Assembly: GCA_005880695.1 (NCBI GenBank)
Contig: VBGR01000035.1
Span: 16,974-80,973, forward strand
Source of the DNA: Chloroflexota bacterium
GTDB lineage: Bacteria > Chloroflexota > Dormibacteria > Dormibacterales > Dormibacteraceae
Reading direction: 5' to 3'
Length of the DNA stretch: 64,000 bases
Within the stretch, counting starts at the first letter, position 1. Each line of letters opens with the position of its first letter. Shown piece by piece: positions 8,800 through 17,217 of the stretch. Below the pieces are notes generated by a model. The model did not search any database. It was not told the DNA's origin and was given only the letters and a program-made list of their open reading frames with translations. The position numbers were made by a program, and so were the translations under genes.

Positions 8800-9348
8800 G
8801 TGCGTTTCCTGTACGAGAACAGGTTGGAAGCGAGCTGGGTCCACAACCAGGGGTCGGCTTGCACCTCGGCGGCGGTCCTGGCGGCCCTCGGCGGACTCGG
8901 CGCGGTTTCTCTGCCCGACCTGGCCACGGGATCGACGCTCCTGGCCGGCTCCGAATACGGCGCGCCGGCGCTCCTCGACTACGTTTCGCTGCCCGGCCGG
9001 CGGGCGCCGCTCGACCTGCGGATCGAGGAGCTCGCTCGCGGCTGCGGGCTAGACGTCGACTCGCGGACCGGAATCGTCGTTCCGCTGTGGCAGCTGCGGC
9101 CGCGCGACGGCGAGGCTCTCATCGTCCACCTCGCCTGGGGCCAGGAGAAGCCCGGGCAGTACGGCGCCTGGGGGTGGAACCCGCTGCAGCCGGCGACCTA
9201 CTCGACCGGCGGGCACAGCGTGGTTTTGGTCCGGGTGGACGAGTCCGGATGGACGGTGCTCGACCCCAACCTGGAGCATCTGCAGGAGTGGCCCCGGGCC
9301 GGGATCGCGACTGCCACGACTCGCGTCACGCCGTCAGGTCGCGGCTAG
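8800..9348 (+). CDS. Small cysteine-peptidase-like (C39/papain-fold) protein, function unknown
   Basis: 182 residues from GTG 8800. I do not recognise a named family. The layout is that of a C39 or papain-like fold: N-terminal NQGSACTSAAVLAALGG places Cys21 at the start of a helix, and the C-terminal part has TGGHSVVLVRV with His139, then GWTVLDPN with Asp155. This Cys...His...Asp order matches the catalytic triad of peptidase C39-like proteins. No signal peptide, transmembrane helix or ABC domain is present, so it could be an intracellular peptidase or an amide-bond-forming relative. An upstream ATG at 8740 would put its N-terminus inside the sigma factor gene and adds unconserved sequence. 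The 3' end overlaps convergent pepF by 15 bases. Confidence 0.6.
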   Translation: MRFLYENRLEASWVHNQGSACTSAAVLAALGGLGAVSLPDLATGSTLLAGSEYGAPALLDYVSLPGRRAPLDLRIEELARGCGLDVDSRTGIVVPLWQLRPRDGEALIVHLAWGQEKPGQYGAWGWNPLQPATYSTGGHSVVLVRVDESGWTVLDPNLEHLQEWPRAGIATATTRVTPSGRG

Positions 9349-11121
9349 CTCCTCGATCTGCTTGACCATCCCGTCGAGGATGTCCAGCCCACGGTCCCAG
9401 AACCCGGGGTCGGTGATGTCCATGTCGAGTGTCCTGACCAGCTCGTCCGGGCGCGTCGAGCCGCCCGCGGCGAGGAAGTCCAGGTACCTCTGGACGAAGG
9501 CTGGGCCGGCTTCCTGGTAGCGGCGGTAGACGGAGAGCGCAAGCAGGTTGCCGAACGCGTAGGCGTAGACGTAGCCCGGCGCGAAGATGAAATGCGGGAT
9601 GTAGCTCCACCACGCCTTGTGGTCCTCGGTCAAGGTGACCGAGTCGCCGAACATCGGCTGCAGGGAAGCCTGCCAGACCTCGCCGAGCTGGTCGACGGAA
9701 AGCTCGCCTTCTTTCCGGCGACGTGTATGGGCGGCGTCCTCGAAGCGATTGAAGGCGACCTGCCTGAAGACCGTTGCGAAGGCGTCCTCGACCTGGTGGC
9801 AGAGCATGGATAGGCGGATCTTCGGATCGCGTTCGTCGGCCATGATCCGGTCGAACGTGAGCGCCTCGCCGAACACGGAGGCGGTCTCGGCGAGGGTCAG
9901 TGGAGGGTGATAGTCGAAGATGTTCTGGCGCGCGGCGAGCCGGTCGTGGAGGCCGTGGCCAAGCTCGTGCGCGAGCGTCAGGGCGTCGCGCAGCCGGCCG
10001 GTGAAGTTCAAGAGCACGTAGGGGTGGAACTTGGGAGTGACGCCCATGCAGAACGCGCCTGAGCGCTTGTTCTCCAGCACGGGCGCGTCGATCCAGGGCT
10101 TCTCGAAAAACTCCGAGACGAGCTGCCCGGCCCGCTCTGAGAAGCGCGAGTAAGACCCGAGGACGAGCTCCTTCGCTTCCTCCCAGCTGAGCTCCCGGCT
10201 CACCTCTTCGATCGGCGCGTAGCGGTCCCACTCGAACAGCTCGTCAACCTTCAGCAGGCGCTTCTTGACGCGGTAATAACGAGCCACCATCCCGTAACGG
10301 CGAGTGACCGCGTCGACCAGCGCCTGGACCGCCTCATCCGAGGTCTCGTTGGCGAGGTTCCGGAAGCTGACCCAGTTGGGGTACTTGCGCAGGCGGTCAT
10401 CGATCGCCCGGTCTTGAAGAACGGTGTTGAAGACGTAGGCGCGCGTCCGGATGTCCTGGCGCAGCGCCTGGGTGACGCTGGCGCTGGCCTCGCGCCGGCG
10501 GTTCCGGTCCGGTTCGTGCAGCCGGGCGAGGGCCTTGTCCAGCGGCATCGACTCGTCCGCGATCGGGACCTTGATTGCAGAGGCGAGCTCTTCGAAGAGG
10601 CGGACCCAGGCGGATGTCGAAACCGGGGCCCGGTCCGTGAGCAGCCGCTCCTCCACCTCGGTCAGGTTGTGCGGCCGGTACTTCCTGGCCTCCTCGACCG
10701 CGTGCCGGTAAGGAGCGACTCGGGGATCGGCGAAAAGCGTGGCCACCTGCTCATCGGTCAGCTCGGCCAGCTCGAGCGGGAAGAAGACGGTGTGCCGGCC
10801 GCGCTGCGAACCGGCCTCCTCCACCCGCGCCACCAACCGGCCGGCGGCGGGGTCGGCCGTGTTCTGGCTATGCAGGAGCTGGGCGTAGACCGCCGGCAGG
10901 GAGACGCGCTCCTGCATCTGCTCGAGCTGCTCGAACATGCGGGCGAAGTCTCCAGGCTCGAGTTGGGTGACACGGCCGCGGTAGTCGGCTTCGAACCGCT
11001 CGGCCTGCTCGAGCCCTTCGGCGAGCACCGCCTCGATCTGCGGATCCGTCGGCGATGTATAGAGGTCCGAGAGGTCCCAGCGGACGTTTTCGGCGCCCGT
11101 CGAAGTCGTCGCTTGTGCCAC
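9334..11121 (-). CDS. pepF: Oligoendopeptidase F, M3B zinc metallopeptidase
   Basis: 595-residue M3 family peptidase that cleaves short peptides, normally cytosolic. The zinc site HELGH is at residues 385-389 within LTLAHELGHGLHD, with a downstream Glu in ETASVFGEAL as third ligand. The N-terminal helical region starts VRWDLSDLYTSP, typical of PepF. Length matches the family (about 600). It starts six bases after the stop of the transglutaminase gene and is probably the last gene of the moxR, DUF58, transglutaminase operon, though a functional link is not evident. Confidence 0.93.
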   Translation of the reverse strand: MAQATTSTGAENVRWDLSDLYTSPTDPQIEAVLAEGLEQAERFEADYRGRVTQLEPGDFARMFEQLEQMQERVSLPAVYAQLLHSQNTADPAAGRLVARVEEAGSQRGRHTVFFPLELAELTDEQVATLFADPRVAPYRHAVEEARKYRPHNLTEVEERLLTDRAPVSTSAWVRLFEELASAIKVPIADESMPLDKALARLHEPDRNRRREASASVTQALRQDIRTRAYVFNTVLQDRAIDDRLRKYPNWVSFRNLANETSDEAVQALVDAVTRRYGMVARYYRVKKRLLKVDELFEWDRYAPIEEVSRELSWEEAKELVLGSYSRFSERAGQLVSEFFEKPWIDAPVLENKRSGAFCMGVTPKFHPYVLLNFTGRLRDALTLAHELGHGLHDRLAARQNIFDYHPPLTLAETASVFGEALTFDRIMADERDPKIRLSMLCHQVEDAFATVFRQVAFNRFEDAAHTRRRKEGELSVDQLGEVWQASLQPMFGDSVTLTEDHKAWWSYIPHFIFAPGYVYAYAFGNLLALSVYRRYQEAGPAFVQRYLDFLAAGGSTRPDELVRTLDMDITDPGFWDRGLDILDGMVKQIEELAAT

Positions 11122-11127
11122 CGCTGA

Positions 11128-13125
11128 TCAGGATAGCCGGGCGGTCAACTCCTCCATGTCGGCGGGGCTTGGCCAGCGCTCGGCGTAGGCGCCGCGGTTG
11201 ACCGCCGCGGTCACGTCGGACAAGAGCTCGGCCAGCTCGCCCGCGACGATGGCGTGCTCGTACTCCAAGGGCGTCTCCGCCGGCCCTCGCCGCCGGCGCA
11301 GGCGGCGCTGGATCCGTTCATAGAGCCGGAGCAGTTGGAACTCGCCCGGGCTGCGCGACCGAACCAGACGGCGCCGCCGGGTCCAGAGCCAACCGGAGGC
11401 GGCGACCAGGACAATCAGCAGCGCTGCCAAGCCTGGCCCAAGCGCCAGCGCGCCCAGCGAGCCCAGCGCGGCGCCCGGCGCACCGATCGTGAGGTGCGGG
11501 ATCAGGCGGGCCAGCCCGGACGTGGCCCAGCGGTTCGGGAACCGGGTCGCGGCCAGCGGGTCGAAGCCGGGCGAGGGGTCTACCGGCACCCAGCCATGGC
11601 CGGGGAAATAGGCTTCGACCCAGGCGTGCGCGTCGCGGGCTCGCACGACCGACTGGTCGAGCGTCGGGTTGTACTCGCCAGTGGAGTAGCCGGTGACGAG
11701 GCGCGCGGGCACACCCAGGCTGCGCAGGAGGAGCGTCTCCGCGGTGGCGAACTGTTCGCAGTAGCCGACCTTGGCATCGAACAGGAACCAGTCGATCGGA
11801 TCCTGGCCAGGAGGCACCCGGCTGAGGTTCTGAGAGTAGCGATACGGCTCCGAACCGAGCTTCCGCGTCAGCGCCATCACCAGCTCGTACCGGTCCGCGG
11901 GGTCGATCCCGGCGGTGAGCTGCCGCGCCAGCGCCCTGGCGCGCTCCGACAGGGAGCCGGTGTCGTAGTACTGGGGGTAGACCGCGGGGCTCGGGTCCTG
12001 GCCGGCCAGCTTCTTGAGAGAGCCGGGAGTGTAGTCGGGCAACGCGGAGACCACCGAGTAAGTCGTCCCGGCCGCGTGCGGCGCCGGTGCCCGCCAGTCG
12101 CCGTAGTAGTCTCGCCGGATCTCAGCCGCCGGGTAATAGATGCTCTCGACCGGGGCGGCGGCATAGATCACGCCGGGCATCGGCTGGACGATCCGGTAGA
12201 CCTGGACGAAGCTGCCGAGCTGAGGGCCTTGGGGAGGCGGCAGCTGGCGGGCATCGACATAGGCGCGAAAGGTCTGCCCTTCGGAGTGGGTCGCGGTCCA
12301 GATGCCCTTCTGATAGCTGTCAAAGACGAGGCCGCGCCAGTAACCGGGGGCGCCCGTCCGGACGTACATGACCACCTGGTCGCCGAGTCGCCCGCGGTAG
12401 CGCAGGTTGATGTTCGCGGTCGATCCGCTCGGGTCGGCACCGAACTCAACGAGCGGCAGAGCCGGGTTCTCCAGCTCGCCGCGGAAGGAGACGTACGTCG
12501 GCAGCGAGACGATCAGGGGGCCGGCCGGCCGCGCCGACGGCTGCGGAAGTAAGACGAAGGCGCCCCCGCCGAGTGCGACCGCTGCGACCAGCGCGGCCGC
12601 AAGCGGCACTCGCGGCACCTGGAATCGCGGTGCGCCGATTCGCTTCAGGTGCGACGCCGTCCAGAAGCCGCCCAGACAGAGCAGCCAGGCCAGAACGATC
12701 GGAGCGAAAGCCACATCCCAGGCGAAAACCGCCGCCAGATAGAGGAGCGCCAGGCTCATCCACATGGTCGAGTAGAGGTTGCGGCGGGTCCTGAGCTCGA
12801 AGCTGGTGACCGCGACCAGGAGCATCACGAAGTTGGCCTGCGGAAGGTTCCCTCCGAAGAGGGCCAGGACGCTGTCGAAAACGAAGTACGCCAGGCAGGC
12901 GAAGACCAGCCCGGCGATGACAGCCTGCCGGATCCGGTCCGGCGGATCGTGCCGGTGGCGGTGGCTGTATATATAGCCTGGGGCGGCGACGAGGAGGGTG
13001 CCGGCCGGAGCCAGGTAGGTCTGGCCGTAAACCGCGATCGCGAGGCAGCCGACAGCGAAGGTGCCGAACGCGAAGGCGCGGGCGACACCCGAATCCTCGA
13101 TCGGCGACCTGGGAAGCAGCTTCAC
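11128..13125 (-). CDS. TgpA-like transmembrane transglutaminase-domain protein
   Basis: 665 residues. The first about 200 residues hold several hydrophobic helices (DUF3488/TgpA N-terminal type). An external transglutaminase core follows with catalytic Cys456 in VGYCEQFATAE, His500 in DAHAWVEAYF and Asp516 in VPVDPSPG. One more transmembrane helix near residue 570 leads to a cytoplasmic DUF4129-like tail rich in Arg. Start chosen as GTG 13125, because GTGA overlaps the DUF58 stop by four bases; longer ATG/GTG starts lie inside DUF58. MoxR, DUF58 and TgpA genes recur together in many bacteria and are thought to act on envelope or secreted proteins. Substrate unknown. Confidence 0.88.
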   Translation of the reverse strand: MKLLPRSPIEDSGVARAFAFGTFAVGCLAIAVYGQTYLAPAGTLLVAAPGYIYSHRHRHDPPDRIRQAVIAGLVFACLAYFVFDSVLALFGGNLPQANFVMLLVAVTSFELRTRRNLYSTMWMSLALLYLAAVFAWDVAFAPIVLAWLLCLGGFWTASHLKRIGAPRFQVPRVPLAAALVAAVALGGGAFVLLPQPSARPAGPLIVSLPTYVSFRGELENPALPLVEFGADPSGSTANINLRYRGRLGDQVVMYVRTGAPGYWRGLVFDSYQKGIWTATHSEGQTFRAYVDARQLPPPQGPQLGSFVQVYRIVQPMPGVIYAAAPVESIYYPAAEIRRDYYGDWRAPAPHAAGTTYSVVSALPDYTPGSLKKLAGQDPSPAVYPQYYDTGSLSERARALARQLTAGIDPADRYELVMALTRKLGSEPYRYSQNLSRVPPGQDPIDWFLFDAKVGYCEQFATAETLLLRSLGVPARLVTGYSTGEYNPTLDQSVVRARDAHAWVEAYFPGHGWVPVDPSPGFDPLAATRFPNRWATSGLARLIPHLTIGAPGAALGSLGALALGPGLAALLIVLVAASGWLWTRRRRLVRSRSPGEFQLLRLYERIQRRLRRRRGPAETPLEYEHAIVAGELAELLSDVTAAVNRGAYAERWPSPADMEELTARLS

Positions 13126-14249
13126 AAGGGCCACTCCGTGCCGACGGCCTGGTAGGGCACCTCCAGCTCGCCTTCTCCCACCAACCATGCCCGCGCGCCG
13201 GCGCCGCGGGACTGCATGTCTTGGAGCGCGTCAAGTGCCGGCCCTCCCGGCCGCGTCAGGAAAGCGATCGCGTCCATGACGCGAGGCGGCCCGGACGGGT
13301 CAACGGGCAGATCGGGGTAGAGCGCCAACCATTCGAGGATCGACCAGAGGCTGCGGCTCTCATCGAGGCGTGTCGCCTCCCGGCCCGGGCACCAAGCCAC
13401 CACCCGACCGCCGGATCGCAGGCAGTCCCAGGCCTCCGAAGCAGCCAGGCGCGCCACCTGGTCGGCGGCTTCGGGAGTTGCCGGCGTGGGGTCCAGAAGG
13501 AGCCCGACGATACGCAGGCCGGGAGGTTCGAACTCGCGCACCACCAGCTCTCCACGGCGGGCACTCGTCCGCCAGTGGATCCGCCGCAACGGATCGCCCG
13601 CCCTGTACTCGCGGACGCCGTAGAGGTCGTTGCCGTGGCCGGGGCGGACGGCGGTGAAAGCCGACTCCAGCTCGCGAACCTGCACGGAAGTCGCCAGTGA
13701 GCTGAAGAGGGGCAGCACAACCGCCAGCCGCTGGTCGGCGCTGCGCCGCCGGTGCCGGAAGAAGCCGAGTGGATCGCCGGTGTCGAGGGTTACCCCCGAG
13801 GCAGCTAGCGATCCTCGCCGGACTGGCTCCAAGCGCTCGACTCGACGCCAGCCGGCGGCGGGGACGAGCCCGGAACCGGCCGCGAGCTGCCGCCCGCCGA
13901 TGTCGGTGGCCAGGCGGGCCGGGCCGCGGGCGCTGCCGCCGGTGACCGTAAGTGCGAGCTCGAGTTCGACGGTGTCACCTTCGAACACCGGCGCCGGCAG
14001 GGGCGCATCTCGGAACGCGGACTCGGGCAGGTCAGGTGAGGGCGAGTGCGGCGAGGACTCGACGGCCAGGAGGCGGATCGAAGCCGCGACTCCGCGCGAG
14101 TTCCAGCGGGTGTAGCCGAGCATGGCCAGCGCGGCGGCCCAGAGCAGGAGACCGAAGAGGAACAGCCAGGCCACCTCGCTAGTCGCGCCGTACAAGTAGA
14201 TGACCGCCCCGAGTACGAGTGCCCCCAACAGCCTCCAGGTCGGCCTCAT
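13122..14249 (-). CDS. DUF58 domain protein
   Basis: 375-residue protein with two N-terminal membrane helices (about 5-20 and 25-45). A beta-rich segment follows, then the DUF58 signature GDPLRRIHWRTSARRGELVV at 218-237, preceded by NDLYGVREYRAGDP. The C-terminal part resembles a vWA-like fold. Partner of the MoxR ATPase upstream and the TgpA-like protein downstream. It starts with ATGAGG directly after the structured spacer element at 14250-14426. Biochemical role unproven; the conserved neighbourhood is the main clue. Confidence 0.9.
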   Translation of the reverse strand: MRPTWRLLGALVLGAVIYLYGATSEVAWLFLFGLLLWAAALAMLGYTRWNSRGVAASIRLLAVESSPHSPSPDLPESAFRDAPLPAPVFEGDTVELELALTVTGGSARGPARLATDIGGRQLAAGSGLVPAAGWRRVERLEPVRRGSLAASGVTLDTGDPLGFFRHRRRSADQRLAVVLPLFSSLATSVQVRELESAFTAVRPGHGNDLYGVREYRAGDPLRRIHWRTSARRGELVVREFEPPGLRIVGLLLDPTPATPEAADQVARLAASEAWDCLRSGGRVVAWCPGREATRLDESRSLWSILEWLALYPDLPVDPSGPPRVMDAIAFLTRPGGPALDALQDMQSRGAGARAWLVGEGELEVPYQAVGTEWPL

Positions 14250-14426
14250 CGTTCTAAGCCGGCGCGGTGGCTTACCTCGGCCCCCTTACCTGGGGGGCTT
14301 TGCCCCCCCGACAACGCCGGCGTCAAGGCTCCGGCTCGCCTACCCTCGCCCGCCTCCGGCGGCCTTGACACCGGCGGCGCGGCGTGCTCCGCACGCCGCT
14401 GCCCCCCTACGGCGCCACTCGGCGCC
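14250..14426 (-). ncRNA. Candidate structured RNA element, copy A (moxR/DUF58 spacer)
   Basis: Read on the minus strand, the element contains in order: hairpin H1 (14411-14426, six pairs, GAGT loop), a G-rich linker ending GGGGGGCA, H2 (14379-14399, nine pairs, GGA loop), a long GTCAAGGC/GCCTTGAC stem H3 enclosing a small hairpin and two GCGAG motifs, then H4 (14292-14308, G7C/GC6, AAA loop). About 40 bases later it ends at the ATGA that begins DUF58. Copy B at 35011-35193 has the same layout with compensated stem changes. It lies in the sense direction of the operon. The remaining spacer up to moxR (14427-14483) holds a further GGCC-GTA-GGCC hairpin. The type is my inference; no open reading frame here is convincing. 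Confidence 0.55.
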
Positions 14427-14483
14427 GCCCCTGGCCTACGGCCGGGGCCCCAAATCCTGCCTCCAAGCGCGGGTCGCGCGAGG

Positions 14484-15440
14484 TCAGGCATGGTGGCGGA
14501 TCGGGGGCAGCGGCACTGTCGCTAGGACCTCGGCGACCACGTCGGCGGCCGCCGCTCTCCCCCGCATCCCGAGGCGGTGCGCCATCACCGGCACCGCGAG
14601 TGACTTCACATCGTCGGGCAGCACGAAATCCCGGCCCGCGAACAGTGCCAGCGCCTGCGAGGCCCGCTGCAGGTACAGACCCGCCCGCATGCTCGCCGGC
14701 AGGGCGACCTCGGGCCGCAGCCGGATTGCGTCGAGCAGCGAGACGATGTAGCTGCGGATCGCCGCCGCCACCACCACTTTGAGGCACGCCTCCTGGAGCT
14801 CCACCACCTCCGCCAGCCCGAGCACGGCCTCGAGGTCGGCGATCGGGTCGCCGTGCTGGCGACTGGCGAGGATCTCAGCCGCCTCGTCGCTCGTGGGCGG
14901 ACCCATCGAAGCGGCGACCAGGAAACGATCCAGCTGCGACTCCGGTAAGGGGTAGGTGCCCTGGAACTCGACCGGGTTCTGGGTCGCGATCACGAAGAAC
15001 GGGCGCGGCAACGGCCGCGTCTCGCCGTCGACCGTGACCTGCGCTTCAGCCATCGCCTCCAGCAGCGCCGACTGCGTACGGGGCGTCGCCCGGTTTACCT
15101 CGTCGGCCAGCACCACGTTGGCAAAGACCGGCCCGGGCAGGAAGTCGAAGGTGCTCTCCTTCTGGTTGAACACGCTGGCGCCGGTGATGTCGGCGGGCAG
15201 CAGGTCGGGCGTGCATTGGATTCGCTTGAAGGTGCCGCCAACCGACGACGCCAGGGCCCGCGCCAGCATGGTCTTGCCGGTGCCGGGTAGGTCCTGGAGC
15301 AGCACGTGACCACCGGCCACGAAGCCGGCGGCGGCCAGCCGGACGGTGTCCCGCTTCCCCACGATCACCCGCGCCACGTTGTCCTCCAGCCGGTTCAGCA
15401 GCCGGGCCGCGCGGGCGGGTTCGAGGGCGGGAGACGCCAT
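14484..15440 (-). CDS. moxR: MoxR-family AAA+ ATPase
   Basis: 318-residue AAA+ chaperone-like ATPase. Walker A LPGTGKTM is at residues 51-58, Walker B VVLADEVNR near 112-120, followed by TPRTQSALLEAMAE and sensor-1 region FVIATQNPVEFQGTYPLPE; ESQLDRF and the C-terminal lid are present. MoxR proteins are linked to maturation or activation of vWA/DUF58-type partners, and the next operon genes are DUF58 and TgpA-like. The start ATG at 15440 gives the usual length. Divergent from the GlsB-like genes. Confidence 0.92.
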   Translation of the reverse strand: MASPALEPARAARLLNRLEDNVARVIVGKRDTVRLAAAGFVAGGHVLLQDLPGTGKTMLARALASSVGGTFKRIQCTPDLLPADITGASVFNQKESTFDFLPGPVFANVVLADEVNRATPRTQSALLEAMAEAQVTVDGETRPLPRPFFVIATQNPVEFQGTYPLPESQLDRFLVAASMGPPTSDEAAEILASRQHGDPIADLEAVLGLAEVVELQEACLKVVVAAAIRSYIVSLLDAIRLRPEVALPASMRAGLYLQRASQALALFAGRDFVLPDDVKSLAVPVMAHRLGMRGRAAAADVVAEVLATVPLPPIRHHA

Positions 15441-15563
15441 AGCGGCGCAATTCTAGCCAGCGCACCCTGCCGCGCCTGCTCTTAAAAGCTGGCGGGCTCC
15501 CTCTAGTAATACCGTTCGGGGAGTGATACGTTATAGCAAATGGAGGTGATTTAAGGGCAACCC

Positions 15564-15842
15564 ATGTATATAGATGGACACAGTCTGCTTGTCTGGATCG
15601 GGGTCGGCCTGGTGGCGGGCTTTCTCGCTTCCCACGTGATGACCGGCCACGGCTTCGGTCTCATCATGGACATTGTCGTAGGCATCATCGGCGCCTTTTT
15701 GGGCGGTTTCCTGGCCGCAGCCGTCGGCCTCAGCGCGACCACGCTGATCGCACAGCTCATCGTTGCTTTCATCGGGGCCATCGTCCTGCTGATGCTCCTG
15801 CGTCTGGTCGGACTCGGCCGCACCCGTCGTCGAATGCTCTAG
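15564..15842 (+). CDS. GlsB/YeaQ/YmgE-family small membrane protein, copy 1
   Basis: 92-residue, very hydrophobic protein with three predicted transmembrane helices (about 8-27, 33-55, 60-82) and a basic C-terminus GRTRRRML. The family core GHGFGLIMDIVVGIIGAFLGG is clear. Family members are stress-response-associated membrane proteins of unknown mechanism. A GGAGGTGA sequence lies 14 bases upstream and a second AAGGG about six bases upstream. A close paralogue follows 23 bases later. The 123-base gap to divergent moxR should hold the promoter. Confidence 0.85.
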   Translation: MYIDGHSLLVWIGVGLVAGFLASHVMTGHGFGLIMDIVVGIIGAFLGGFLAAAVGLSATTLIAQLIVAFIGAIVLLMLLRLVGLGRTRRRML

Positions 15843-15865
15843 GAGGAACTGAAAGGAACCAAGAA

Positions 15866-16126
15866 ATGCACATCATCATCTGGCTCATCGTCGGACTCAT
15901 CGCCGGAGCAGTGGCTGGACGGCTCGTGGCCGGCCATGGCTTCGGCATCATCATGGACATCGTCGTCGGCGTCATCGGCGCCTTCGTGGGCGGCTTCATA
16001 GCCGGCATGCTGGGCGTCCCCGTCACCAACCTGCTGATGCAGGTGCTCGTCGCCATCGTCGGCGCTGCGATCTTGCTCGTGATCCTGAAGGCCATCGGCT
16101 TCGGCCGGCGGACGACTACCTACTAG
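15866..16126 (+). CDS. GlsB/YeaQ/YmgE-family small membrane protein, copy 2
   Basis: 86-residue paralogue of the preceding gene, with the same glycine-zipper-like core GHGFGIIMDIVVGVIGAFVGG and three membrane helices. It ends in basic GRRTTTY. A good ribosome-binding site (GGAGGAA and AAAGGAA) precedes the ATG. The two genes are a tandem duplication and probably one transcript ending near the hairpin at 16155-16184. Confidence 0.85.
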   Translation: MHIIIWLIVGLIAGAVAGRLVAGHGFGIIMDIVVGVIGAFVGGFIAGMLGVPVTNLLMQVLVAIVGAAILLVILKAIGFGRRTTTY

Positions 16127-16154
16127 CGCACTCGACCCAGCGCCGCAGCGCAAC

Positions 16155-16184
16155 CTGAGCCGGTCCCGCGAGGGGCCGGCTCAG
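16155..16184. terminator. Hairpin between convergent genes, possible bidirectional terminator
   Basis: Thirteen-pair stem (16155-16167 with 16172-16184, one G-U type pair) closed by a GCGA tetraloop. It stands between the glsB pair and the convergent gene ending at 16190. No T-run follows on either strand, so intrinsic termination is uncertain. Its stem core is the same as that of the terminator at 54225. Confidence 0.5.
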
Positions 16185-16189
16185 CCGCG

Positions 16190-17173
16190 TCAGGCCGGGC
16201 CCTTGCTCGACCGGCTGGTCGGCACCACCAGGAGCTGCATCTCGGTCCAGGCGATCACTATGCGGTCCGCGTGAACGTCCTGGATGGATGTCTGGCCGAG
16301 GTCGATGGTGATCGCGTAAGGCGCCTTGCCATGCCCCGCGACCTGGCCCAGCTTGGCGCTGCCGTTGGCGAGGACGATCCCCTTCGGGTTCAGCAGCTGC
16401 CTCGTGACGGTGACACCCTTGGCGGGCGCTCGCCCACCGTTGAGAACCGCACCCGTCAGCGTGGCAGTGCCGCCGACGAACTTCGCGGCGTCGGTTTGTG
16501 CGGCCACCGTCGCCTGGTCCCAGGCGAACGAGTAGCGCGAGTACCAGCTGTCAGGCGGGCTCGCTCCGAGGTCGAGATCCATGTTGTAGGGCTTATCGCC
16601 GCCGGCCGGAACGGTGCCCAGGCTGTAGATGGCCTGGGCGAGGACCTGGGAGCCGCCCTGGTCCGCGGTCAGCTGGAAGGTGATCACGGTGTTGGGCGCG
16701 TCGCCCTTGCCGGCGTTGTGGACCGAGCCATGGTGGGTGACGATCCCGTGACCGTTGACCAGGGAGTGGTCATAGCCGTCGCCGGCGACGTCCAGGCTCG
16801 GGTCGTCCCAGGCCACCGCGATGTCGTAGCTGAAATTTCCTGGCTGGGTGGCGGAGCCCAGCGGGATCGTGATCGCGTAAGGCTGGGTCCCGCCTGCCGC
16901 CACGTTGGGGATGGTGGCCTGGCCGTCGAGCCCGCTCCCGAGCTGGGCGTGCATCTTGACCACGACGTTGGCGGCGTCGCTCTTGCCGCTGTTGGTGGCG
17001 GTGCCGGAGACGATGGCCTCGCCGCCGGCGATCACCGGCGGCTGGTCGCGATATTGGAGGACCGGCGACCCGGCGATGGCGCTCGTCGCGACGAGACCGA
17101 CCAGTGCCAGAAGTAGGAGGCCGGCCAACGCGGCGCCGGCGATGACGAGCTTAGGCCTGCTTCGGAAGTCCAC
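16190..17173 (-). CDS. Membrane-anchored protein with three beta-sandwich repeats, function unknown
   Basis: 327 residues: short basic N-terminus, one transmembrane helix (about 9-33), then three homologous units of about 90 residues. Each unit follows the pattern G-x-G/A...N-x-G...A-x-x-V, then LG-x-V or IPNVAAG, then PYAI-T-I/DLG, and ends near a Trp (AVAWDD, FAWDQA, IAWTEM). The pattern resembles FxLYD or CARDB-like immunoglobulin-type domains of surface proteins. No enzymatic residue is apparent, so it is probably an extracytoplasmic structural or binding protein. It is convergent with the glsB pair and starts 45 bases downstream of the chelatase-like gene's stop on the same strand. Confidence 0.7.
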   Translation of the reverse strand: MDFRSRPKLVIAGAALAGLLLLALVGLVATSAIAGSPVLQYRDQPPVIAGGEAIVSGTATNSGKSDAANVVVKMHAQLGSGLDGQATIPNVAAGGTQPYAITIPLGSATQPGNFSYDIAVAWDDPSLDVAGDGYDHSLVNGHGIVTHHGSVHNAGKGDAPNTVITFQLTADQGGSQVLAQAIYSLGTVPAGGDKPYNMDLDLGASPPDSWYSRYSFAWDQATVAAQTDAAKFVGGTATLTGAVLNGGRAPAKGVTVTRQLLNPKGIVLANGSAKLGQVAGHGKAPYAITIDLGQTSIQDVHADRIVIAWTEMQLLVVPTSRSSKGPA

Positions 17174-17217
17174 GGGTTAGAAACCGCGGCGGACTATACC
17201 ACGGGTTCTGGCGAGAG

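Noticed and set aside
14246..14491. Small open frames (81 to 180 residues) across the moxR/DUF58 spacer
   Set aside because: They arise from GC-rich hairpins; no ribosome-binding site and no conserved motif. The same applies to 34988-35197 in the nuoJ/nuoK spacer.
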